Source: Chiayiivirga sp. (GTDB taxonomy: Bacteria > Pseudomonadota > Gammaproteobacteria > Xanthomonadales > Xanthomonadaceae). Taken from it: DNA of 64,000 nt. The stretch covers positions 248,001 to 312,000 of the forward strand of contig JALCLA010000001.1 of assembly GCA_022647565.1 (NCBI GenBank). The letters are read 5' to 3'. Under the pieces are notes generated by a model, which saw only the letters and a program-made list of their open reading frames with translations, searched no databases and had not been told where the DNA came from. Shown piece after piece: positions 8,737 to 23,000 of this stretch. Every line of letters begins with the position of its first letter. The stretch's first letter is position 1. Position numbers and translations under genes: made by a program.

Positions 8737-9789
8737 ATGTCGCTTGTTCTCGCCACCCAGTTGCTGCTGGGCGCCGCCGTGTTGCTGGCGCTCGCCTTCC
8801 GCCGCTATCGGCTGGCCCAGGTCTGCGCCGTGCTCGCCCTGCTGTGGCTCGGAGCCAGTTCCGACGCCTTGCGCGTGCAGCAGGGGGCGCTGCGCTTCGC
8901 GCCGTGGCTGCTGTTGGCCAGTGCCGCCATGCCCGAGCCGCGCCTGCTCTCGCGCCGCCACCTGGCGTGGCTGATGGCCTTGCTGCTGCTCGCGGGCGTC
9001 ACGCTCGGCGCACCCACGCACGTGTTCGAGGCCTTGCGCGATTTCGCCGCATGGCCCTTGCCTGCGCTGGGCGCGCGCGATGCCGCGGCACTGATGTGCG
9101 CGGTAGCGGCCTTCGTGTGCGTGGGCTGGTGGGCCTACAGCGCGCGCAGCATCGAGATCGGCCTGGCCGTCGTGCTGCTGCTGGCGGCAGCGGGGTGCGC
9201 CGAGTACAGCGCGATGCCGGCGTGGTTCGCCGCCGCCGGCGCCACCGCGGTGCTGGCCTTGCTGCATGCGAGCTGGCGCATGATGTACATCGACATGCTC
9301 ACCGGCCTGCCCAACCGGCGCGCGCTCGATGAAACCCTGGCGCGCCTTTCCGGCGCGTATGCGCTGGCGATGGTGGACATCGATCACTTCAAGCGCTTCA
9401 ACGATACCTACGGCCATGCCGCGGGCGACATCGTGCTGCGCGAGGTGGCGCGCGGGCTCAAGCGCGAAGCCGGTGGCCAGGCCTATCGCTACGGCGGCGA
9501 GGAGTTCTGTGTGGTCTATGCCGGGCGCGAAAGCGAGAAGCCGGCCGTGCCGCTGGAGCGCGCACGGCGCGCGATCGGATTGCAGCGGGTCGAGGTACCG
9601 ACGCCACCGCCCAAGCGTGGCGGGCGCGCGAAAGCCACCAAGGCGATGCAATCGGTGGCGGTGACCATCAGCGCCGGCTGGGCCCAGCGCAACGCCGAAC
9701 GGCGCGCGCCCGACGATGTACTCAAGGCTGCCGATCGTGCGCTTTACAAGGCCAAGGACAAGGGCCGCAACTGCGTTGCGACGACCTGA
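8737..9789 (+). CDS. Membrane diguanylate cyclase (GGDEF)
   Basis: 350 residues from ATG 8737. Residues 1-175 contain about six hydrophobic helices with short loops, a membrane sensor of unknown signal. The GGDEF domain follows: 'DMLTGLPNRRALDETLARL', 'DIDHFKRFNDTYGHAAGD' (metal and GTP contacts) and YRYGGEEFCVVY, an intact GGEEF active site. It should make cyclic di-GMP from two GTP. The inhibitory RxxD site normally five residues before GGEEF is not present (REAG instead), so product inhibition through that site is unlikely. A basic insertion (PKRGGRAKATK) interrupts the region before the last strand pair, which is unusual. Confidence 0.93.
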   Translation: MSLVLATQLLLGAAVLLALAFRRYRLAQVCAVLALLWLGASSDALRVQQGALRFAPWLLLASAAMPEPRLLSRRHLAWLMALLLLAGVTLGAPTHVFEALRDFAAWPLPALGARDAAALMCAVAAFVCVGWWAYSARSIEIGLAVVLLLAAAGCAEYSAMPAWFAAAGATAVLALLHASWRMMYIDMLTGLPNRRALDETLARLSGAYALAMVDIDHFKRFNDTYGHAAGDIVLREVARGLKREAGGQAYRYGGEEFCVVYAGRESEKPAVPLERARRAIGLQRVEVPTPPPKRGGRAKATKAMQSVAVTISAGWAQRNAERRAPDDVLKAADRALYKAKDKGRNCVATT

Positions 9790-9819
9790 TCCGATCCGGC
9801 GCCGCATCCGGCGCAGGCC

Positions 9820-12669
<2,850 letters not shown>

Positions 12670-12673
12670 GGCC

Positions 12674-13234
12674 TCAGCCGTCGGCCGCGAGCGCGCCCAG
12701 CAGGAACAGGCGCGCCTTGTGCCAGTCGCGACGCACGCTGCGCTCCGAGCGCTCCTGCAGGCTCGCGATCTCGATCTCGCCGAGGCCCGCGAAATAACGC
12801 AGTTCCACCAGTTGCGCCAGGCGCGGTTCGGCCGCTTCGAGCTTGCGCAGCGCTTCATCGAGGTCGAGCAGGTCGGCGTCCAGGCGCAGCTCGGCCGGAA
12901 CGTGGTCGAAATCGGTGACGCGCTGCCAATCGCCACCGCGCTTGTGTGCGAGGCGCTGGCGGGTGTGGTCGATCACGATGCTGCGCATCGCGGAGGCGGC
13001 ATAGGCGAAGAAGTGGGCGCGATCGTCGTAGCTGGCGTGCTTCTGCCCGGCCAACCGCAGCCAGGCCTCATGCACCAGGCCGGTGGTGTTGAGGGTGGCA
13101 TCCTTGTGCGGACCCAGCTGGCGTCGCGCCAGCACGTGCAGTTCCCGATACAACAGCCCGTGCACGCGATCCAGCGCCTCGCGGTCGCCGGCCTGCGCCG
13201 CACTCAGCCACTGCGTGATGTCGTCGTCCTGCAT
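12674..13234 (-). CDS. ECF sigma factor, kinase-linked (ECF43-like)
   Basis: 186 residues with regions 2 (about 20-95) and 4 (130-182, 'LVELRYFAGLGEIEIASLQERSERSVRRDW' type helix-turn-helix). It belongs to the Sigma70-ECF group with the 'TTGLVHEAWLRL' signature. Where ordinary ECF factors carry an acidic D-x-E-D block before LVQ, this one has Asn49-Thr50-Thr51-Gly52, so core polymerase contact may need phosphorylation of a threonine. No anti-sigma factor is nearby; the kinase gene immediately downstream takes that place. It is divergent from the DUF4394 gene across 139 bases, so that gene is a candidate target. Confidence 0.93.
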   Translation of the reverse strand: MQDDDITQWLSAAQAGDREALDRVHGLLYRELHVLARRQLGPHKDATLNTTGLVHEAWLRLAGQKHASYDDRAHFFAYAASAMRSIVIDHTRQRLAHKRGGDWQRVTDFDHVPAELRLDADLLDLDEALRKLEAAEPRLAQLVELRYFAGLGEIEIASLQERSERSVRRDWHKARLFLLGALAADG

Positions 13235-13373
13235 CGCGCCGCCCCGGGAGATCCGGCGCGATCATAGCGCCGCACTTCCCGGAGCGTGCACGCGAAACGG
13301 GACGATCGTCTTCACGCAGGCACAACACGGTGGAGGACTAGCATCCCGTCCTCGTCCACTCCGGGAGTGCGTC

Positions 13374-15158
13374 ATGTCGGGCAAGTATCTGGCGGTTGCG
13401 ATCGTTCTGGTGCTGGGGTCGGACCTGGCACAGGCTCAGCCGATCTACGCCTACCGGGTGGCGACCAACCAGCTGGTCACGTTCTCCGCCGCGCGGCCCG
13501 GGACCTTGACCAGCAACCGCAACGTGACCGGCCTGGCGGCGGGAGAAACCCTGGCCGGCATCGATTTCCGGCCGCAGAACGGGCAGCTTTACGGGCTGGG
13601 AGTCAATCCGACTGCCGAAACCGCCACGCTCTATGCCATCTCGGCCCGCACCGGCGTCGCCGCCGCGGTCGGGATTGCCGGCGCCATTGCGTTCGTCGAC
13701 ATCAGCGCCAATCCCGTCGACTTCCCCGATCCCGCCGTCCAGAGCTACGGATTCGATTTCAATCCCCTGGCCGACCGCGTACGGGTAACCGCAGGCGCGC
13801 TCAACTTCCGCATCAATCCGAACACCGGAGCCGGCGTGGACAGCGACGGGCTGGGCGCAAACGGCATCAACCCGGACGGCGCCATCAACGGCGGCACCAC
13901 CACGGTGAATGGCACGGCCTACACCAACAACCATCCCAACGGCAGCTTCACCACGCTGTACACACTGGACGACAGCAGCGACAGCATCTACATCCAGGTA
14001 CCGCCCAACAACGGCACCCAGACCTTTGCGCAGAGCGTCACACTGAACTCGTTGCCGCTGGATTTCGGTTCGGTCAACGGCTTCGACATTCCTTCCGGCG
14101 TCAACACCGCGGCATCGAATGCTGCTGTCACCTCCGGCTTCGCCTATGCCGCTCTGGGAGTGGGCGGCATCAACAGCCTCTACCGGATCGATCTGGTGGG
14201 TGCGCAGGCGAGCCTGCTCGGTGCGATCGACACCGGCGTCGTGCCGCTGCAGGGGCTGGCCTCGCAACCCAATGCACCGCGCGCATTGATCGGCCTGAAC
14301 ACGAGCGGTACCCAGCTGGTGCGTTTCAATGCCTCTACGCCGGCCATCGCCACCACGGCAACCGTGGGCATGCTGACACCGGGCGAAACCCTGGTGGGAA
14401 TCGATTTTCGGCCGCAGACAGGACAACTGATGGGCCTGGGCGTGAATTCCGCCGCCGACACCGCAACTCTGTACCTGCTGGATCCGCAGACGGGAGCGGT
14501 GACCGTGGTGGGCGTGGCGGGCCAGATTGCCTTCACCGACGATGGCAATACTCCGACCGATCTGGTCGATCCAGCCACGGTCGGCTACGGCTTCGACTTC
14601 AATCCGACGGTCGATCGCATCCGCGTCACGTCCGGCAGCGGCTTGAATTTCCGCGTCAATCCCAACACCGGCACGGCGGTTGACGGCAACCTTGGCGGAT
14701 CCGCCGTGATTCCGGGTACCAACCCCGACGGTGCCATCCAGGGCTCGGGTTCGATCGGCGTCGTTGCTGCGGCCTACACCAACAGCTTCGGCCAAAGCCT
14801 GACGGGTGGCGTCACCACGCTCTACACCCTCGACGCCGCGCAGAACGCCCTGCAGATCCAGAACCCGGCCAACGCCGGGACGCAGGTCGAGCCCCTGACC
14901 GTGACCCTCGCCGGCGCGCCGCTCGATTTCACCTCGGTGGGTGGTTTCGATATCGCGCCCGAAGTAGTCGCCTTGGAATCGGGCACAGCCGCCAGCGGCG
15001 AAGCCCATGCCGTGCTCACGGTTGGCGGCGTCAGCGCGCTCTATGCCATCGATCTGGCGACGGCACAGGCGCGCCCACTGGGAGCCACGGCGATGCCGCT
15101 GTCGGCCCTCACCGTTGCCGAGGCACTGACCCAGGTATTCGCCGACGGCTTCGAGTGA
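13374..15158 (+). CDS. Secreted double DUF4394 protein with C-terminal DGFE tag
   Basis: 594 residues from ATG 13374 with GGGAG seven bases upstream. A signal peptide (1-21, ending AQA) is followed by two tandem DUF4394 domains (about 25-285 and 295-560). The repeats are clear: 'GIDFRPQNGQLYGLGVN' and 'GIDFRPQTGQLMGLGVN', 'YGFDFNPLADRVRV' and 'YGFDFNPTVDRIRV', 'FRINPNTG' and 'FRVNPNTG'. The domain is predicted to be a beta-propeller-like fold of unknown function. The protein ends in VFADGFE at the last residue, the tail shared by several exported proteins in this window. The divergent ECF/kinase pair may regulate it. Confidence 0.9.
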   Translation: MSGKYLAVAIVLVLGSDLAQAQPIYAYRVATNQLVTFSAARPGTLTSNRNVTGLAAGETLAGIDFRPQNGQLYGLGVNPTAETATLYAISARTGVAAAVGIAGAIAFVDISANPVDFPDPAVQSYGFDFNPLADRVRVTAGALNFRINPNTGAGVDSDGLGANGINPDGAINGGTTTVNGTAYTNNHPNGSFTTLYTLDDSSDSIYIQVPPNNGTQTFAQSVTLNSLPLDFGSVNGFDIPSGVNTAASNAAVTSGFAYAALGVGGINSLYRIDLVGAQASLLGAIDTGVVPLQGLASQPNAPRALIGLNTSGTQLVRFNASTPAIATTATVGMLTPGETLVGIDFRPQTGQLMGLGVNSAADTATLYLLDPQTGAVTVVGVAGQIAFTDDGNTPTDLVDPATVGYGFDFNPTVDRIRVTSGSGLNFRVNPNTGTAVDGNLGGSAVIPGTNPDGAIQGSGSIGVVAAAYTNSFGQSLTGGVTTLYTLDAAQNALQIQNPANAGTQVEPLTVTLAGAPLDFTSVGGFDIAPEVVALESGTAASGEAHAVLTVGGVSALYAIDLATAQARPLGATAMPLSALTVAEALTQVFADGFE

Positions 15159-15171
15159 ATCGAGCGCGTGC

Positions 15172-15474
15172 TCAGTCGTCCTGCGCCGGCTCGGCCGGTG
15201 CAGTCGCTTCGAGCTGCGCGCGCACTTCGGCCAGCTTCGCCTCAATCTCTTTTGCACGCTCGGTCAGCGTGACGTTGTCGCGCTCCAGCGCCTCGATGCG
15301 CTGCTGAAGGTCGGCGTTTTCGCTGCGAAGCTCGGTCGATTGCTGCTGCGTCTGCGCCAGCTTGGCCGCATCGTCGGCCGGTGCCGGTGCGGGCGTTGCC
15401 GGGGTCTGGGCCGAGAGGCCCAGCGGGGTCAACAGGGCCAGCCTCAGGCAGGAAGCAATCAGTCGAGTGCGCAT
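15172..15474 (-). CDS. Small exported coiled-coil protein
   Basis: 100 residues. An N-terminal signal peptide (about 1-22) and a short Ala/Pro-rich linker lead into a strong heptad-repeat coiled coil (about 38-90, rich in Glu, Leu and Gln), ending in an acidic tail. I do not recognise a named family. It is convergent with the DUF4394 gene (13 bases between the stops) and lies 85 bases downstream of the second S74 protein gene on the same strand, so it may be the last gene of that operon. The coiled coil resembles the helical C-terminus of the S74 proteins, which might allow co-assembly; this is speculation. Confidence 0.75.
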   Translation of the reverse strand: MRTRLIASCLRLALLTPLGLSAQTPATPAPAPADDAAKLAQTQQQSTELRSENADLQQRIEALERDNVTLTERAKEIEAKLAEVRAQLEATAPAEPAQDD

Positions 15475-15559
15475 CGCGGTCGTCCGGGGGAAGGGTGCGT
15501 CGATCTTAGCGCGGTCGATGGCACAAACCGCCAGTGTCGCGATGCCGCCACCGCCGTTG

Positions 15560-17203
15560 TCACTTGGCGCCGGCGTGTTCGATCCGCTCCAGTCGTGCCG
15601 ACAAGGCCGCTAATGCCGCACGCAGCGTGGCGTTCTCGCTTTCCAGCGCTTCGATCCGCACGTCGCTTTCGGCCTTGAGGTCGCGGATCGCTTCCACGGT
15701 CAGGGCTTCGAAGCCGGCTGGTGTCACGGCGAGGTAACCCTGCTTGCCCGTGGGCGCGACCCATTGTGGAATGGCCTGCTGCACTTCCTGGGCGATGAAG
15801 CCCATGCGCAGTCCCGGCGCATTCATCGAGGCGGCCGGGTCGCGGTATTCGAAGGTGTGGCCGCGCAGTGCCAGCAAGGTGTCGAGCGGGCGCGGAATCG
15901 GTGCGATGTTCTTCTTCAGGCGCGCATCTGACAGATTGCCCACGGCGCCGCCTTGCACGAAGGTGGTGCCCGCGGCGTCGATGCGCAGGCGATTGGTGAA
16001 TCCCACCGTGGCAGTACGCGCATCGGTTTCCGTGATGTAGAACTCGCCGGCCGCGCCGCCCGCGCCGGGCACGCTCGCCATCAGGTAACCGCGCTGGGTG
16101 GCGTTGAGCAACGTGACATCGGTATTCCCGTCGAAGGAATTGTTCCTGACCATCAGCTCGCTGCCGCGCAGGTTGGGCGCGTTGCCGAAGGTCGCGGTGT
16201 TGATTCCCACGCCGCCATCGGCGCGGATAAGAAACTGGTTCTCGCCCGTGGATATGAAGTCGGGGAATTGACTATCGGCCCAAACAAAGGTGCCCTGATC
16301 GCCGGTGGCTTGATTGTTCAAGGGGCTAATGGGAACGGTTACGCAACCGCCCAAACTGGCGGACTCGCTATTGCTGACCCGGACCTTGGCGTTTCTTCCG
16401 CCTGCCCAGCTGTAGTCGCCGCCCGCGCAATTCTGGCGACCGCCGGGAATGCTGCTGAACTGCCCAGCCGCATGATTTGCGCCGCCGCCGCTAACGGTCG
16501 CAAAGCTGGCGTTGGTAGTGACGGGCGCGAGCTGGCTGTCATCGCCTGCCATGTTGCCTTGACCACCGGCTATGACGCCGAAGTCATCGGTCACGATATT
16601 GCCAAGAAAACCATCGCCGCCGCCGCCAATGACGCCGCCCACGACACCGGCTCGGGCAAAGTTCTGGCGTCCGAAAAACACGTTCCCGGGCGGAAGGGTG
16701 TTTGGATTCGCCGCGCCAAAGTGAGCAACAACAATGTTTCCTGCTTTCAGCACGAGGTCCTGCGCATCGGCGGTACCGAGGAAACTGCCTGCGGGGATGC
16801 CGCTGTTGCCATCCAGTGCCCACGCACCGGGACAGGTGGAGTTCACTTTCGACAGCGGCTGCGGATCGCCGAGCGCGACGTAGTCCTCGCCCGAACCGGC
16901 CTTGCGCACCGCCACTTCCACCCAGCTGGTGCCATCGACGTCTTCCGGCAGGTCGACCTCGATGCTGAAGTGACCGTCACGCAGTTTCACGCTCGGCAGT
17001 TCGGCCGCTTCGCCCAAGGCTTTCGCATCGCCCGGATTGGCAAAACTGCGCAGGCGCAGGTCGTAGGCGCCTTCGGCCGGTGCAACGCCGTCCATGAGTT
17101 CGCCGTGATAGCTGAACTGGGCCGCTTGCAGTGGCAGGCACAGTGTCAGCGACGACATTGTGGCCAACGCGATGGCGCGCCGGCGGAACGCGGTGCGATG
17201 CAT
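15560..17203 (-). CDS. Secreted fibre-like protein with S74 chaperone domain (copy B)
   Basis: 547 residues from ATG 17203. A signal peptide (1-27) is followed by a beta-sandwich N-terminal domain (about 28-135) nearly identical to that of copy A. The centre (about 140-420) has a repeating 'NxAxGxxSxxxGGRxN' pattern (for example SIPGGRQNCAGGDYSWAGGRNAKV, read in parts), like the beta-roll heads of trimeric fibres. The C-terminus is a Peptidase_S74 intramolecular chaperone: SDARLK at about residue 425, then 'LRMGFIAQEVQQAIPQW' and a coiled coil. In phage tailspikes this domain trimerises the protein and cuts itself off before Ser-Asp. The central DNA (16.2-16.8 kb) is visibly less GC-rich. No DGFE tag is present. 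Confidence 0.9.
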   Translation of the reverse strand: MHRTAFRRRAIALATMSSLTLCLPLQAAQFSYHGELMDGVAPAEGAYDLRLRSFANPGDAKALGEAAELPSVKLRDGHFSIEVDLPEDVDGTSWVEVAVRKAGSGEDYVALGDPQPLSKVNSTCPGAWALDGNSGIPAGSFLGTADAQDLVLKAGNIVVAHFGAANPNTLPPGNVFFGRQNFARAGVVGGVIGGGGDGFLGNIVTDDFGVIAGGQGNMAGDDSQLAPVTTNASFATVSGGGANHAAGQFSSIPGGRQNCAGGDYSWAGGRNAKVRVSNSESASLGGCVTVPISPLNNQATGDQGTFVWADSQFPDFISTGENQFLIRADGGVGINTATFGNAPNLRGSELMVRNNSFDGNTDVTLLNATQRGYLMASVPGAGGAAGEFYITETDARTATVGFTNRLRIDAAGTTFVQGGAVGNLSDARLKKNIAPIPRPLDTLLALRGHTFEYRDPAASMNAPGLRMGFIAQEVQQAIPQWVAPTGKQGYLAVTPAGFEALTVEAIRDLKAESDVRIEALESENATLRAALAALSARLERIEHAGAK

Positions 17204-17204
17204 G

Positions 17205-17513
17205 TCAGTTGCCTTCGAAGCCGTTGGAGAAAAGCGTGTTGGCATCGCAGCTGGCACCGCCCTTGACGAGGCGGCCGATCAAGGTGAAGCGTTCGCCTTC
17301 GCGCAGTTCACCCGCGCTTTCCTCGCGCGCAAAGCGGGCCTTCAGGGTGTAGCGTCCTGCCTGCTGCGGCGTGGGTTCGATCCGCGGCGGGTGCTTGAGC
17401 GCGAATCGGCTGGTGCTCGTGGCGATGGCGGGTGCGGGCGGTTCCGCCGCGAGGCTGCTACCCGCGGCGAGCGCGAGCATCAGGCCGCAGGCCAAGCTGA
17501 TGGCGCGGCGCAT
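17205..17513 (-). CDS. Small exported protein with C-terminal NGFE tag
   Basis: 102 residues from ATG 17513, with GGAG eight bases upstream. Residues 1-23 are a signal peptide. The mature part is a short beta-rich domain ('RYTLKARFAREESAGELREGERFTLIGRL', about 54-88) of unknown family, with a single cysteine near the end, and finishes LFSNGFEGN, a version of the shared exported-protein tail. It is sandwiched between the two S74 protein genes with one base on each side (17204 and 17514), so the three are one operon and probably one surface structure. Confidence 0.8.
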   Translation of the reverse strand: MRRAISLACGLMLALAAGSSLAAEPPAPAIATSTSRFALKHPPRIEPTPQQAGRYTLKARFAREESAGELREGERFTLIGRLVKGGASCDANTLFSNGFEGN

Positions 17514-17514
17514 C

Positions 17515-19155
17515 TCACTGCTCCTTCGCATTGCGTTCCAGCCTTTCCAGGCGGGCGCTCAACGTCGCCAGTTGCTCGCGCAAGGCGTCGTTCTGCACCG
17601 CCAGCTCCTGGATCGCCGCGATGGCGGTGATCTGGGCCGGATAGGTGTCGACTTGCAGGATCTCGTTGTCCTTCGACTTGGGCTGGCCCGGCAGGTATTC
17701 GCCCGAACCCTTCACCGCGTCCGGAAACACCTCGGCGAATTCCTGCGCGATGACGTTGTAGTAACGCTTCGGGTCGATCCCCTTGTGCGATGTGCGGTAC
17801 GCGTCGTCGTAGCGGAAGGTCACCGGGCGCAGCTTCATGATCGTGTCGAGCGCGTTCGGGATGGGCTCGATGTCGGTCTTGATGCGGCGATCGGAGTTGG
17901 CGAGCCACGACCCGGCCGTGGTCTTGGAGGCGTTGCCTTCGACTTCCAGCGCGTTGCTGGCGGAGGCGCGCATGATGCCGACCCGGTCTCTAAGGCTGAT
18001 CGAGTTCAAGGTCAGGCCGCCGGGGCCGGCGACGTCGATATAGAAATCGGCGGGATCGCTGACGCTATCGGTCGACATGCCAAGATAGGTGGTGGCGTTG
18101 AAGCCCCCGCGTTGTCCGAGGAGCACGAGGTTGGTGTATTGGCTGAAGCCTCCGGTGAGATTGCCGATGATGAAACTGTCGGTACTGAACGGAACGTAGG
18201 CGCCGGTGTTGAACAAGGGACGCTGTGCGTTGACCTTGAACTGGTTGGCGGGCAAGGCCTCGGTGCCGGTGTTGAATCCGAACGCGCCATTGTCGTGCGC
18301 GGTAAAGCGCCAGCCGCCCGGATTGGTGAACACGCCGGTCCAGTTCGACTGGTTGTCGCCGCGGCCCATGAACGAAGCGCGCGAGCGTTCGTCGTCGAAC
18401 CAGATGCCGCCGCTGGTATCGCCGGGGTCCTCGCCAGCGGCACCGACGCGCAGCCGTCCGCTGAAGTTGAAGGTCTCCAGCCCGTTGTTCTGGGTGGCGG
18501 TGGAGACGCCGTCGAGAAACGAGAATCCACCCGACTGGGCGTACTGCACGAAGGTGCCGTTGCTGTCGCTCAGGTAGATGCCGGCATTCTTGTTGCTGCG
18601 ACTGACCCAGGCCACGTCCGCATCGGCGTCGCCACCGCTCTTGGCATGTACCGAGAGGTCGATCGAGGACACCGGCTCGGTGGTGGAATTCAGCGCCACG
18701 CCGCGCGGCGCGTTGACGAACACGGCGCGATCATCGGCAAAGCCGAGGTAGCTACCCACCGGCGCGCCCGAATTGCCATCCAGCGCCCAGGCGCCCGGGC
18801 AGGTGGAATTCACTTTCGACAGCGGTTGCGGATCGCCCAGCGCCACGTAGTCTTCACCCGAACCCGCCTTGCGCACCGCCACTTCCACCCAGCTGGTGCC
18901 GTCGACGTCTTCCGGCAGGTCGACCTCGATGCTGAAGCGGCCTCCGCTCAGCTTCACCCCGGGCAATTCGGTGGCTTCACCGAGGGATTTCACATCGCCC
19001 GGGTTGGCGAAACTGCGCACGCGCAGATCGTAGGCGCCTTCGGCCGGCGCATCGCCGTCGATCAGATCGCCGTGATAGGTGTAGTTCGCGGCGTGCGCGC
19101 TCAGTGGCAGCGCAAGAGCGGCAGCAAGGGCAAGAACCAGTGGACGCGGCGTCAT
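17515..19155 (-). CDS. Secreted fibre-like protein with S74 chaperone domain (copy A)
   Basis: 546 residues from ATG 19155, with GGGAG upstream; first gene of the operon. Signal peptide 1-22 (LPLSAHAA). The N-terminal domain (about 23-130) is close to identical to that of copy B, including 'EGAYDLRVRSFANPGD', 'SIEVDLPEDVDGTSWVEVAV' and 'CPGAWALDGNSG', while the middle (about 135-415) is unrelated to copy B. The S74 domain begins with SDRRIK at about residue 421, followed by 'YYNVIAQEFAEVFPDAV' and a C-terminal coiled coil (leucine heptads). Expected to trimerise through the chaperone and to be cut there. Function of the mature fibre is unknown. It is not phage: no other phage genes are near and it has a signal peptide. 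Confidence 0.92.
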   Translation of the reverse strand: MTPRPLVLALAAALALPLSAHAANYTYHGDLIDGDAPAEGAYDLRVRSFANPGDVKSLGEATELPGVKLSGGRFSIEVDLPEDVDGTSWVEVAVRKAGSGEDYVALGDPQPLSKVNSTCPGAWALDGNSGAPVGSYLGFADDRAVFVNAPRGVALNSTTEPVSSIDLSVHAKSGGDADADVAWVSRSNKNAGIYLSDSNGTFVQYAQSGGFSFLDGVSTATQNNGLETFNFSGRLRVGAAGEDPGDTSGGIWFDDERSRASFMGRGDNQSNWTGVFTNPGGWRFTAHDNGAFGFNTGTEALPANQFKVNAQRPLFNTGAYVPFSTDSFIIGNLTGGFSQYTNLVLLGQRGGFNATTYLGMSTDSVSDPADFYIDVAGPGGLTLNSISLRDRVGIMRASASNALEVEGNASKTTAGSWLANSDRRIKTDIEPIPNALDTIMKLRPVTFRYDDAYRTSHKGIDPKRYYNVIAQEFAEVFPDAVKGSGEYLPGQPKSKDNEILQVDTYPAQITAIAAIQELAVQNDALREQLATLSARLERLERNAKEQ

Positions 19156-19269
19156 GTCGAACTCCCGGCGGTCGGAATGACCGGCTTTGGGAGGGAAACG
19201 ACGTTTCGCCGCGAACACTGACACTGGATCGATCTGCGCCTTCGCTCGCGAGCGCGGACATCTACCTGC

Positions 19270-19456
19270 GACTCGACAAGCACGCCCTCCTCGTCCGTGA
19301 CGCAAGCTTCGGTGCCTGGACTTGCATCAGGCCAACGTCGACTCCTTCCCCCGATGGCGGGGGAAGGTTGGGATGGGGGCGGACCGCGAGTGGGGCGTGG
19401 TGTTTGCGCTCTGAACGGCCCCCGCCCCAGCCCTCCCCCGCAGGCGGGGGAGGGAG
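19270..19456 (+). repeat. 187-bp repeat unit, copy 1
   Basis: Begins GACTCGACAAGCACGCC and ends at the GGGAGGGAG following a palindrome. Contains two GC-rich inverted repeats: one with arms CCTTCCCCCG/CGGGGGAAGG (imperfect spacer GATGG) and one with arms CTCCCCCGC/GCGGGGGAG two bases apart. About 93% identical to copy 2 at a constant offset of 296 bases. The layout resembles REP/BIME-type intergenic elements. Confidence 0.85.
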
Positions 19457-19565
19457 CAAGGAGCTACCCCGGCTCGGGGAAGGGAGCGAGGAGCGAGTAC
19501 GACCTCGAGGAGGGAGCAACGCGACGCGGAGGTGGGATTTCACGCGTGCGCCGATAGCTTCACGC

Positions 19566-19752
19566 GACTCGACAAGCACGCCTTCCTCGCCCGTGACGCA
19601 AGCTTCGGCGCCTGGACTTGCATCAGGCCAGCGTCGACTCCTTCCCCCGCTGGCGGGGGAAGGTTGGGATGGGGGCGGACCGCGAGTGGAGCGTGGTGTT
19701 TGCGCTCTGAACGGCCCCCGCCGCAGCCCTCCCCCGCAGGCGGGGGAGGGAG
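19566..19752 (+). repeat. 187-bp repeat unit, copy 2
   Basis: Second copy in the same orientation, 296 bases after copy 1. Both GC-rich palindromes are kept; here the first is perfect (arms CCTTCCCCCGC/GCGGGGGAAGG around TG). Ends 16 bases before the kinase stop, so one palindrome could serve as its terminator. Confidence 0.85.
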
Positions 19753-19767
19753 CTGCTTGGCAAGGCT

Positions 19768-22451
<2,684 letters not shown>

Positions 22452-22455
<4 letters not shown>

Positions 22456-22964
22456 GCGCGCGCCGCCGGGGTCAGGTCGGCATGGATCAGCGCGCGCGCG
22501 GCGCGCCAGTCGCGGAACAGGGTGCGCTCGGCCACCTTCAGCACCCGGCTCATCTCGGGAAAACTCAGCCCGCCGAAGAAGTGCAGTTGCACCACCTGGG
22601 CCAGGCGCGGATCGGTGTCTTCGAGTCGCTGCAGGCTCTGTTCCAGCGCCAGCACGTCCAGGCCTTCGACCGGTGCTTCGCCTTCCACCCGTTCGGTCAG
22701 GGTGGCGAGCTGCAGGCCCGCTCCGCGCTTGTCGCGGCCACGAGCACGCGCCATGTCCACCAGCACCTGGCGCATCGCCCGGCTGGCGAGGTTGAGCAGA
22801 TGCGCCTCATCCACCACCTGCGCTTGCGCCAGCTTGAGGTAGGCCTCGTGCACCAGGCCGGTGGTCTGCAGGGTCTGGCCGCCGACCGCGAGGTGGCGAT
22901 GCGCGATGCGCTTGAGTTCGTCGTAGAGACGATCGAACAACTCGGCGGCGGCGGGATCAGTCAT
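22452..22964 (-). CDS. ECF sigma factor, second kinase-linked cassette
   Basis: 170 residues with ECF regions 2 and 4 ('LVDMARARGRDKRG', 'VVQLHFFGGLSFPEMSRVLKVAERTLFRDW'). It shares the TTGLVHEAYLKL signature with the first cassette. The acidic D-x-E-D block is again replaced, here by Gln33-Thr34-Thr35-Gly36, which suggests control by threonine phosphorylation rather than an anti-sigma factor. The kinase gene overlaps its stop by four bases. mutM lies 36 bases upstream on the same strand, so the cassette may be read partly from the mutM transcript. No clear Shine-Dalgarno precedes its ATG. Confidence 0.93.
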
Positions 22965-23000
22965 GGAGGAACGAGTCTATCCGTTTCCGACCGGTGGTCT

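Larger units (their letters stand above)
19156..19767. other. 612-bp gene-free region with duplicated palindromic repeats
   Basis: No convincing gene is seen between the S74 operon start (19155) and the second kinase stop (19768). Most of it is two direct repeat units (19270-19456 and 19566-19752) separated by 109 bases. Open frames across it are low-complexity read-throughs of the repeats. The promoter of the S74 operon should lie in 19156-19265. Confidence 0.8.

Noticed and set aside
15560..19155. Prophage remnant, because S74 chaperone domains are typical of phage tail fibres
   Set aside because: Both proteins have signal peptides, and no structural, lysis or integrase gene is nearby.
19270..19752. 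CRISPR array, because of regularly repeated palindromes
   Set aside because: Only two long units with a conserved interior and no short unique spacers or cas genes.
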